Source of the DNA: Owenia fusiformis
Taxonomy: Eukaryota > Annelida > Polychaeta > Sabellida > Oweniidae
DNA length: 64,000 nt
Reading direction: 5' to 3'
Assembly: GCA_903813345.2 (NCBI GenBank)
Contig: CAIIXF020000009.1
Coordinates: 10,346,030 to 10,410,029 of the forward strand
Under the pieces are notes generated by a model that ran no database searches, was not told the DNA's origin, and was given only the letters and a program-made list of their open reading frames with translations. Both the position numbers and the translations under genes were made by a program. How positions within the stretch are numbered: the stretch's first letter is position 1; every line of letters begins with the position of its first letter. Shown here in pieces: positions 26,401-38,400 of the stretch.

Positions 26401-29400
26401 TCTCTATTATCGAAGTACAGTAAAACTTGTCTAATCCAAACACCTTTGAGACCGGCTTATAGTGTTCAAATTAGCAGGTTTTCATATTTCAAGGTTTTAT
26501 AAACATGTAAGTCAATAGGAGATAACAAATGTGAGACTGAGATTGTTCAAATTGAGAGGTGTTCAGAAAAACAGGTTTCACTGTACTCAGTTCACAGAAC
26601 TTAGAGTAGTGATATTTAAGTACATAACTCCCTCTTAAGAAGTCACTGCGTGGGATTCAGGTATACAGGTTTTGCTCAAAGAGGATTAGCTCCCAGAGTG
26701 CAACATCGATATTCTGTTCCATAAATGGGCATGTCGTGATTCAAAATCCAAATTCAAACAATCACCATTTTATTCACCTCAACATTTGACATTCTTATTT
26801 CTTAATGAAAAATTCCAAAACTCTCAAAAAATGATTGATTTCAGAAAATAACGACATTTCTATGTTTTCATTGTTGGAAAATATCAAGTTTCCATCCTTG
26901 GAGCCAATCCTCCTGGGGTTTTGCTTAACTCTAATATGACTGTTCATTCATTGATGACATCACAGAGAAGTGGCATAGTGTGTATAATGAGAGTGAGGCC
27001 TATAGCATATTTGATTACACCAAGTTCAAGTAACAGCTGTTCGAAGATTTAGCCAAGTGTGATCCTTCTCATAAGTAAGTAGGTTTAGATACAATATACA
27101 TCATAACAGGGTTCATAAAATATCATTGATATATATTATAATTATTTTGAACTGACCCATAGGGGTACCCACTTAGATGCCAGTTCTCACCACCACATAG
27201 AGATAGCCTGTTCTGTTTGTGACATCCGATATTGGAATCTCTTGGCTGTCAGAATGGTCTGTCATTGTCAGTCAAACCCTGTGGGTGGGTTTATTGTCAG
27301 ATTGGTCTGTCATTGTCAGTCAAACCCTGTGGGTGGGTTTATTGTCAGAATGGTCTGTCATTGTCAGTCAAACCCTGTGGGTGGGTTTATTGTCAGAATG
27401 GTCTGTCATTGTCAGTCAAACCCTGTGGATGGGTTTATTGATAACATTAGAGTGTATCAGTGGAATATGTATGGCTTAGCTACATAAATTGATACAAGTA
27501 TGGATGGCTTGATACAGAGGGACTGTAAGGGAGTGAACCTATATCTTCAGAGTAATGAAAAAATGAAGAAAGTTAGTGTCAATCATTTGGATTGTTTTGT
27601 AATTCTAGTCTAGGGCGAATCAGAATGGGTATAATACATGGGTGTTTGACTTGGTACAAAGGAATTGTAAGATGACAGTGGATTTCCATCTCTAAAAGGG
27701 TGATGAAAATTACGAAAATTAGTATGGATAGTATTTGTCTCTGAATTGAACAAGTTTATTTTCAGAAATGTTTGTTTATTTTGAATTTTTACTGGTGTAA
27801 ATGATCTTCTGTATGTGTTTATAATATTGGTCAATAAATACAAGAATAAGAGGTCTCTCAGGTGATCTGTATGCTTTAAAAATTTAAGGATTTCTCTCAT
27901 GTTACACCCCAAATCCACACTCTAAAATCATGGTACGGTTCGGTACATTAAACATATGGTACTGTTGGAGTATGGTGCTGTAAAGTGTTCACAGTATCGT
28001 TTTAGTCTACAGTACCATTATAGTCTATGGTACCATACAGTAGCATATTTCACTGTATTGTACAGTACCATTGCCAAAATGGTACCATATGGTACTGTTG
28101 CAGATTGGCTGTGTAGGTTTGAGTCCCAGCAGTAAGTTTAAATCACTCCCCCCAGTTTTCTGCAAGTTAAAATGCTCAATTCTGCAAGTGAAATTAGTGA
28201 ATTCTGCAAGAAGAAAGGGCTAATTCTGCAGAAATTCCGCGGATATTAATGGTTTTCGAACCAGTAAACGGGAAAATATCGTGATAGTCAGGTAGTCAGT
28301 CACTACATACATGCTGCCATCTAACTGCAGAAATCAAACGATGGCGTTTAGAATTTTCACTTCGCATAATTTGGGTTATTTCTGCAAGGGATTTGACTAA
28401 AAACGTGTCAAATTGTTACAGGTAAGACTGACTTTTTAAACTTTTGGAAAATATATGGATTCTGCGGAAAATTCCGCGGAAATTGACCAAAATAGTTGAT
28501 TCTGCAATTCCGCGGGCAGAGGCAAATTCCGTCCGCGCTCTGCAAACACGGAATCCTGGGGGCAGTGTTAAATGCCATTGATATTGTATAAGTAAGTGTT
28601 ATATAAGAGTGCAGGAAGACAGGGTTTATTCCTTACACTTGTCAATCAATTCCAATGCTGTTATGTAATCAGGGTGTGAATCCCCTCTGTACTGATGAGC
28701 AATGTTTAGAGCTTCAAAGTAATGAGACAAAGCTTCTTTGTGCTTCCCCATTTCCTCATGTGTTACACCTATGTTGCACAGTGATGCAGCAACACTTGGG
28801 CGGGGACTGTCTTTGTGTATTAGTCGTTCCATTTTCAGACTTTCCTGTTGATATTCTAGTGCTTTAGTCAGATCTCCCATGCTTTTATACACAAGTCCTA
28901 TATTGCCGAGTGATGTAGCAACACTTGGGTGGGGATTGTCTTTGTGTATTAGTCTTTTCATTGTCAGACCTTCCTGTTGATATTCAAGTGCTTTAGCCAG
29001 ATCTCCCATGCTTTCATACAAAAGCCCTATGTTGTTCAGAGATGTAGCAACACTTGGGTGGGGATTGTCTTTGTGTATTAGTCTTTTCATTGTCAGACCT
29101 TCCTGTTGATATTCAAGTGCTTTAGCCAGATCTCCCATGCTTTCATACAAAAGCCCTATGTTGTTCAGAGATGTAGCAACACTTGGGTGAGGATTGTCTT
29201 TGTGTATTAGTCTTTCCATTTTCAGACTTTCCTGTTGATATTCAAGTGCTTTAGTCAGATCTCCCATGCTTTTATACACAAGTCCTATATTGCCGAGTGA
29301 TGTAGCAACACTTGGGTGGGGATTGTCTTTGTGTATTAGTCTTTTCATTGTCAGACTTTCCTGTTGATATTCCAGTGTTTTGGCCAGATCTCCCATACTT

Positions 29401-32400
29401 TCATACACAAGTCCTATATTGCTGAGTAATGTAGCAATACTTGGGTTGGGATTGTCTTTGTGTATTAGTCTATACATTGTCAGACCTTCCTGTTGATATT
29501 CCAGTGCTTTAGCCAGATCTCCCATGCTTTCATACAAAAGCCCTATGTTGTTCAGAGATGTAGCAACACTTGGGTGAGGATTGTCTTTGTGTATTAGTCT
29601 GGACATTGTCAGACTTTCCTGTTGATATTCCAGTGCTTTGGCCAGATCTCCCATGTTTTTATACAAAAGCCCTATGTTGTTCAGAGATGTAGCAACACTT
29701 GGGTGGGGATTGTCTTTGTGTATTAGTCTTTCCATTTTCAGACTTTCCTGTTGATATTCAAGTGCTTTAGTCAGATCTCCCATGCTTTTATACACAAGTC
29801 CTATATTGCCGAGTGATGTAGCAACACTTGGGTGGGGATTGTCTTTGTGTATTAGTCTTTTCATTGTCAGACCTTCCTGTTGATATTCCAGTGCTTTAGC
29901 CAGATCTCCCATGCTTTCATACAAAAGCCCTATGTTGTTCAGAGATGTAGCAACACTTGGGTGAGGATTGTCTTTGTGTATTAGTCTGGACATTGTCAGA
30001 CTTTCCTGTTGATATTCCAGTGCTTTAGCCAGATCTCCCATGTTTTTATACATAGCCCCTATGTTGTTCAGAGATGTAGCAACACTTGGGTGGGGATTGT
30101 CTTTGTGTATTACTCTTTTCATTTTCAGACTTTCCTGTTGATATTCAAGTGCTTTAGCCAGATCTCCCATGTTTTTATACATAGCCCCTATGTTGTTCAG
30201 AGATGTAGCAACACTTGGGTGGGGATTGTCTTTGTGTATTAGTCTTTTCATTTTCAGACCTTCCTGTTGATATTCAAGTGCTTTAGCCAGATCTCCCATG
30301 CTTTCATACACAAGTCCTATATTGCTGAGTGATGTAGCAATACTTGGGTGGGGACTGTCTTTGTGTATAAGTCTGTCCATTTTCAGACTTTCCTGTTGAT
30401 ATTCAAGTGCTTTAGCCAGATCTCCCATGCTTTCATACACAACTCCTATATTGCTGAGTGATGTAGCAACATCTGGGTGGGGATTGTCTTTGTGTATAAG
30501 TCTGTCCATTTTCAGACCTTCCTGTTGATATTCCAGTGCTTTAGCCAGATCTCCCATGCTTTCATACACAAGGCTTATGTTGTTAAGTGACATAGAGACC
30601 CTGCTTTCATCATTGTTTTTTTTCATTATTCTCAGACTGTCATAATGATGTTGCAGTGCATCTGAGCCTTGTGACTCATACAGTAAACCTATTGCATTCT
30701 GTATGGAAGCTATTTCTAACTCTTGCTCTCCTTCTTCAAGATTTTGAAGTGTATTTAACTCTTTATGATAAGTGTACAATGCCCTCTTGAAAAAGAAAAT
30801 GTTGTTATATAATTGTGCTTTCACTTCATTGTTTCCTTCAATGTACCTCTTGTCATATGTCCAGGTGCCACTTACATTCAAGTTTGATTGAAGGAATTCA
30901 CACCAGGGAATAAATGTGTTAAAAAATCGTAGAATGGCTGTAAAACTTCTGACTGGCATCACTTCTGTTGTTTCATCATCTTGAGAGTCACTTGGTAAGA
31001 ATGATATGAATTCTTTTTGTTGCTTATACCTTCCATAAACCATGTGTCTAAGGTTAATGACACTACAAACCATGATTTGTAGATCTTTTGTTGCCCCTTC
31101 AGGTAGGATTCCCTTCCCTTGCAATTCCTCTAGCACATGTAGGGGCGCAAATGATGTGCAACCATGCATGAGTTTCAGAATATTTATAGTGATTGTAGCA
31201 AATCTGTATATATCATGCTTTGTATGCATTTTCTGAGTGAATGATTCTGATGACAGGGGATTTTCACTGTATTTTTCTAAATCTTTCTTAAGAGTTTTTA
31301 TTGCTCGTTCTCTACCTATAGTGACATCTGGGTTAGTGGTGGATGGTGATGATAGAATGGAATGTACTTTTTCATTGTATTCTTTCCATAAGGCAAATTC
31401 TCCAGTTATGAGTGTTGATGTCATGAGAACGTCACTAAGGTGATAACCCTCTTTGATTGATTCATCTGTATACTGAAACTTGCTCATCTCATCAACATTC
31501 ATGATAAGTTCAAGTTTGGGAGGTTTATTGGGATCAACTCCTGTTTTCCTACCAATAGCTGTTTTGCTAGCCCAAGGTTGTGTCCCATCAAAGGAAATTC
31601 CCCTTGTGGTTGCTTTGTCATAAAAGTCATTGTCTTTCATGTCAGGGGGTAGGTGTTTGTTATAATCTGTTAAAACAGGTATGTCTAAGCAGTTTAGCAA
31701 TGTTTCCCCAATGTTAAGCACCTTCAAATGCATGTAATAGGCTATCATGCGCAATTGCATTTTGATATGATCGACTGGTTTATCTAAAGGATCAAACAAT
31801 ATTGCCCACTCAAGATCTGAATAAGCAGTGACCTCTTTTCTGGACAGGGAACCCAGTGCTAAGAATGCAAAGTTACAATCAGGATGTCCTAAAACAGAAA
31901 TACAATCATTGATAATAGACTTATAAAAATCTAAAAGCTGTTGTGTTAGTCCATTATAAAACACCTTGCTGTGTTTTATTGTATTGTCTTCATCTTCGTC
32001 TTCCATCTCTGTGGTCACATCATCAACTACCATGTATTTCTCAATGATGTCATTTACGGTGGTGTTTGAGTACTCTCGTATATTTTCAAGTGTGTTGCTA
32101 TACTTTTGTGTTGTAGTTTTTGTTGATAGCTCGCAATGTTTTGTGGCCTGACACTTCTCTACAAAGTTACTTTCTATAAGCTGGAGTTGTTTGTCAATGT
32201 GTTCCAAGTCATCTTTAAGAGCTGTGTTTGTGCCATCGGTTTGTTTTCTAATCAGTTTCTTTATTCGACATTTGGCTGCATTATATAATGCACAGGACCA
32301 AACGTAGTGTTCATACCAGATATCAGAGGTCTCTGCTGATCTGATATACTCTTGTCCAAGTTGGCACATGAGGTCTGCCTGTTCTTTCAACTCTGTTTGT

Positions 32401-35400
32401 TGGTCGCATGCTTTTATTTTGCAGCCAAGTTCATACATTTCTTTTGTTACCTCTGAAAGATGAACATTTATTGTTTAATTGCCAGTTGCTCATTAAATTA
32501 TACATATACTTCATATACTCCATCCTGCTAAGCAGGTGTCCAGAATCTGTACCTCCTTCTTCCCCCCTGCTATAACCAATTTGGAAGCGCCCGATTAAAC
32601 TGAATCCAGGATCTAATTATGCGCAATGACTTATACATGATTTCTGTCACAGTGTTGCGGCAGCCAATCAGATTGCGAGTTCTTAATCGGGGAAATGCTA
32701 ACTGCTTATCGCAGGGGGTAAAAAAAGAATATATTCTGATTTTGAAACCCTGTGATCGGAAGATGCATATACTCATACTTCATTTTCTCTTTGGAAATAT
32801 ATAATATGTATATTTTGCCAAGAATGGCTTATTTGCAGCATCAGAATGAAGGAACAGCATCTTTTACAATAATGATATGGATTGTTATTTGAGAGGACAT
32901 GTTCAAGATTGCCAAAATGAACCAAGAATATTAACTTTTGAACAATATTGAAGAAATTCATTTCTTGAACTTTGTGAATTGACAGGGGGAGGCTTATTAG
33001 GGAATGGGTGCTAAATATAGTGATTATGGTATGTCAATACTGATAAATATTTTTTCAAAATGTTGCCCTTTGTGGTTTCTCAATGTCATCAACACTACAT
33101 GTATTTGATTAAAGTAAAGTTTTACTATAAAATATGTTTAATATGTGAAGGTACTTTAAGGAGCAAAATCTAGATATGAGTTAATATTCAATTAAAACAG
33201 GTTCAGTTATATACATGTTCATGTTTCACAAGTAAGTGCTGTTGATAAATACTGTCACTTGAAAAGAGACCTTATCTTGCTCTTACTTCAGTAACACATT
33301 GCTGTTGCACTCGGAGAAAACCTTCAGAAAAACAGGGTTGACCTTAAATTTTTAATAATTTTGTGTGAGAGCATGCCAAGATGGAAAATAAGATTTCTCC
33401 TAATAGGAGAGGGATTGACGCAATATTCATACAACTATATTTTGCTCATTGAACACACTCATCTACTCAAGCAATATACATGTTGAAAAAGATTCCATTA
33501 TTTAGAGAATTTCTTTCAGATTGAAGTTGGAGATTTGCATTTTGTGTCACCCTGTACTATAGTGTTATCAGAGTTATACCTGCTTGACAATGCAGTATTG
33601 CACAATTTAGAATATAAAAAAGGTCATGAGATATTGGAACATTTTTCAATGTGATGTAACTTGTGATATCTTTAGCTTTAGTGAATCAAAGAACATTCGA
33701 ATCTAATGCTAGTATTCTTGTATTACATTTAAAGTCACTATTCAGTGAGTTCCTTCAGGTGTTTTCTACCTGTCTAGTGTCTGAAGATTCAGCACCATTC
33801 ATTTATAGCTTCATTGATATTTTGGGACATTTCACCTAATAATGACAAAAACAGACTTCAGTAAGCTTTATATTGCTTATGAGGTCGCTGTCTCCTGGAG
33901 ACAACCCCATGTGCCTGAGGTTTGCATCTAAGCTTATTGACAGGTGAACATTAGATGGGGTACTTCAGCAGTAAAAATATCCAGCAGTGAATCGTTGAAA
34001 CATTTTGATTAGACACTCAATATAGAAAAATAATACTTTGGATCTTCAGATATTTTCAAATAATAGAATGGCCACTTTTTGAAAAATGTCTTCAATTTAT
34101 ATAGTTACCTGATTTCTCATTGGTCGGTGGACCAGGGTTCTGCTCCACTCCTGCTCTCACCAGTAACACTTTTATGAGTCGTAGCATCAATGCTAGTTGT
34201 CTTGGAGATTTGATTGGTGATGAACGTAATGTCGCATTTTTTTGGCCTCCACCAAATGTTCCTATGGCCATTCTCCAATGTTCAATAGAGTTTCCCATAT
34301 TTTACTTTTTTGTTTTGACACCAAGTGAAATTTACGTTTTATAATATCATTCACATATTACTGCTTATATCTTGCTTGTAAATTAAGCAATAGCTGTCTA
34401 AACATTTGATTTTATGCAAAATTAAGACTCCATTTTGTGATACATTTATCATTTTTCAACAAGATCATAAATGGTTCGTTAAATAATCGTTTTTGATGTA
34501 TTTGTATCCTTTAGTTCATCTGTTTTGTAATTCAGGTTATAACCGCCCCAGTCATGAGTTGTTTTGTTGACATGTTTTGATAAGATTCAAGTACATGTAA
34601 TCTGCAGTGATTGAAAAAAATGTCATGTATTTTTGAAATGATCTTTGGACCTAATCATATATTGCAATAGGCTATAAATAACATGCATTGTAATAAAACT
34701 GGCTTTAATTTGATATAATTTCAAATGCATTACGTTCCAAATAACGTCTGTATGATCATCTATCAATATTTATCAAGGTCGGGACAACTTTATATTCATG
34801 AGCTTGAGTTGATACTGTAATCTTTGATAACTCAAATGCTATTGACAGATTTGGTTCAAATTTTATATGCTAATGCCATATGGACATAAAAATGTGCTCA
34901 AGAATGAATTTTCAAAATGACTGCTGAATTCACAATGGCTGCCTTATTTCAAAGGACTCTCAGGTCAAGAAGAAATTTTGAATTCAAAATAGCCACCATT
35001 TCTCAGGAAAATAATGATTTATGGTCAGACCTCTGCTCAAGAAAGAATTAAATATATGGCATCACAACACATCATGTAGATTTTGCCAAAAGGAGACTAT
35101 ACTACTCTAATATTTCCTGTTTTTTTCTATCATGTACAGAATGATGGCATATTGAATAAAATATGCTTTAAACGGTGGGATTTGCTTTTCCATGGAGTTG
35201 CTGTTTTCTTGTTCAATTTTTCATCTTTGTCAAGTTTCACCATGTATTTTCAATAACAAATCTAGATTGATTGAAATATCCAAAAATGTAATGAACTGAA
35301 CATATTCATACTTTTCAGATAACTACAAAACTTGGTAAATCTTCACATCTGGTTGAGGCCATGATGAATGAGATGTGTCCAAACACCAGGAAGTTTGTCA

Positions 35401-38400
35401 ACTATAATATGATCGTCATGGACATTCTCCCACATCTAATAGATATTATACAGCCAACCCTTAGACCGGTAAGTTCATTTTTTAGTATTTTTCTAGCCAA
35501 TACCAGTTTTATTTCCAGCTAATGTTATGCTGAAGGATGATAATGGTGAATTGGGTATGCCTGTATTCCCATTAACCTTTTGCTTATGTGATTTGACAGA
35601 TTCGTGTCACAATTTTTTTGTTATTTTTGGTTTTTGGATAGTTTGTGCCATCACGTATGTGGTGTTCAAGGGTTCCATTATTATTGTTGCCATAGTAACC
35701 TTCAATTTTGATATGATGGTGTTCACTGTTCACCGAACAGTTTTAATATTTACGGGACAAAGATGCAATTTTCTGAGTTGCGCTCTACTTTGGGGGGATC
35801 GAATTCAAGTTCCACTTTCCTGAAAAGCTGCACGCTTTTCATTTTGGGTCCTCAGCACTCTATGTGACTCATCCACAAGGGCGGGCACCAGGGCAGGCAC
35901 CAGGGTATACGGGCATTTATTAATCAACCCTGTTTGGCAGTCTATTTTCCTTAAATCACAAATTAAAACAATTTTTCGAAAAATTTTATTTTTCAAAATG
36001 CAGTTCTTTTTAATTTTGCTTCTTAAACATATATCTTTTTGTCATTTAAAGATGGCATTGTGAGACACTACTTTGTTACTTTAGATTTCATAAAATTCAT
36101 TGAATAAATTTAATTTGCCACATTTGTAAATTTGCTCTAATGTTTGATTTATCTATAACGCACTTCAATAATTCAATAGTTCTAGAATTAGCATTTGTGT
36201 TTGAAAATCAGTGTACGGTATGTAAGGACAGTCAGTTGTGAAAAAGAAGGAAATTTGGGTGAAGGGAGGGGGTAAATTAGGAATTTGTTTATCGTGAATA
36301 ATCTTGATTTTTATGTAAAATTCAAGTTGTATGTGAATTATAATCTTTAAATTGAAAACAGGGGAGGGGGGGGGGGGGTGTTAAACTATAACTTTGTTTT
36401 TCACACTGTTTGTATTAGGATTTCATCCTAAGTTTGCCTCTATTTGATAGGTTAACACTCAACTCTACAGCGCACGCGAGAAAGAAAGCTTGGAACAACT
36501 GATCAGAATCATGATTGCCTACAATTTGACGTATCATCAAGAAAAAACTCCGGAGGGCCAGTACCAGTATATCCTAGACCCGTTAGTATTCTGACGTCAT
36601 GGAGATTACATTTAAATAGCAGTTCTAATATTCAAATGATGATAATTTGCCAGAATATGAAATTTTGTATAATCGGGGCTTCTGAGGCCAGTACTTATAT
36701 ATCCAAGACCGATTAGTTTCTGACATCACAAAGATAGTGATTCTAATATGCTAATTATGTTCTAATATGCTAATAATGATTATATGCAAAAATTTAAAGT
36801 TATGTATGTTTGGGGTTCCTGAGGCCAGTAAAATGTCATTGAAATAGTGATTCTAATATTCTAATAATGTTCTAATATGCTACTAATGATAATATACAAA
36901 CATTTGAAATTACGTATATGGGGGTTTCCTGAGGCCAGTAAAATGTCATAAAAATTGCGATTATAATATTCTAATAATGTTCTAATATTCTAATAACAAT
37001 AATATGAGATGAAATTATGAACATTATCAGGGGGTCTTAAGGGCCAATATTGCCAAATTACAGGCAACCAATCATATTGCAGTATCTAAACTGGTTGCAT
37101 AATAATAATATATATCTAAACCTGTTGAGTATTCTGCATCAGGGGAACGAGACAGTGGATCTCCAAATGTAGTGGATTTATTTCATCTAAATACTCATTT
37201 TCACCCTCTTGAAACTAAAATTTCACCCACTTGAAACTAAAATTTCACCCACTTGAAACTAAAATTTCACCCACTTGAAACTAAAATTTCACCCACTTGA
37301 AACTAAACTTTCACCCACTTGAAACTGAAATTTTACCCACTTGAGACTGAGAAAAAAATTAATTTGCATATTTTTTCGATAGTCAGAATTGTGAAATAAG
37401 AATTTTGAAATAAAAATTTTGCATCAAGTAATTAAAGAGGAAACCCTGATCAGAATACTGTGTCAAAGCAAGATCAGATTTATGTATCTTTCAGCAGAGT
37501 AGTTGATGTTTCTAGATTCCCAGATTTTTATTAACCTTAAGTAGGTTAGAGTAGATCAAGTTTCCAGATTCCCATATTTATATTGTATTTCAGAGGAGTA
37601 GATGATGTTTCTAGATTCCCATATTTTTATTATATTTCAGGGGAGTAGATGAAGTTTCTAGATTCCCATATTTATATTATATTTCAGGGGAGTAGATGAA
37701 GTTTCTAGATTCCCATATTTATATTATATTTCAGGGGAGTAAATGAAGTTTCTAGATTCCCATATTTATATTATATTTCAGGGGAGTAAATGAAGTTTCT
37801 AGATTCCCATATTTATATTATATTTCAGGGGAGTAGATGAAGTTTCTAGATTCCCATATTTATATTATATTTCAGGGGAGTAGATGAAGTTTCTAGATTC
37901 CCAGGAATGAAGCCTAGTCGACAATTGACATATTCAGCCAAGCAGGTGATAGCAAGAGAGGTATGAGTATAATTATCATTTCTCACCCAGTTGTTACAAG
38001 TAAAGGTTTCTGATTGGTCAGTTCTAGTCATGTGATTGGTCAGAATCATGTTATGATCACTTGATAACAATAGAGATATGAGTTGTGATACTAGAGAGAT
38101 TTCGCAAAATATGTGTTTATAACTCCCATTTGTTTACTTATAAAGGGTGTGTGAATCTCTTTGTTATTAGTGAACACCCAAATATGGAAGCAACTGACGA
38201 TTTGAAATTATATAAATAAAGGAAAATGAGATCCAATATAATAATATTATTACAAATAATAACAAAATACCAAATGGCAAATAATTATTACTTTAACATG
38301 GATATTCCTGAGAATCATTTTGTTTTGGTATTTTTAAACTTCTGAGGCATTAATAACAGCAAATATTATACATTTATGTCAAAAGTACAGATAATTGAAC

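Noticed and set aside
27219-27487. Three overlapping frames of about 70-86 codons with repeated SVKPCGWVY-like peptides
   Set aside because: The 48-bp repeat is divisible by three and keeps all frames open. The peptides resemble nothing known.
28655-30242. Plus-strand open frames opposite the TPR array
   Set aside because: They mirror the 129-bp coding repeat. No start context, splice structure or known protein supports them.
28626-32438. Kinesin light chain
   Set aside because: The TPR units are of that style, but the N-terminal heptad coiled coil is missing and a nucleotidyltransferase signature stands there instead.
34109-34298. Viral or retrotransposon origin of the 2A exon
   Set aside because: No polymerase, capsid, reverse transcriptase or endonuclease coding lies nearby, and the exon splices in phase to the NTase-TPR exon. 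A distant viral or retroelement origin of the exon cannot be excluded.
37195-37350. CRISPR-like regular repeats
   Set aside because: The DNA is eukaryotic and the 22-bp units are directly adjacent with no spacers; the 47- and 91-bp arrays likewise lack unique spacers.
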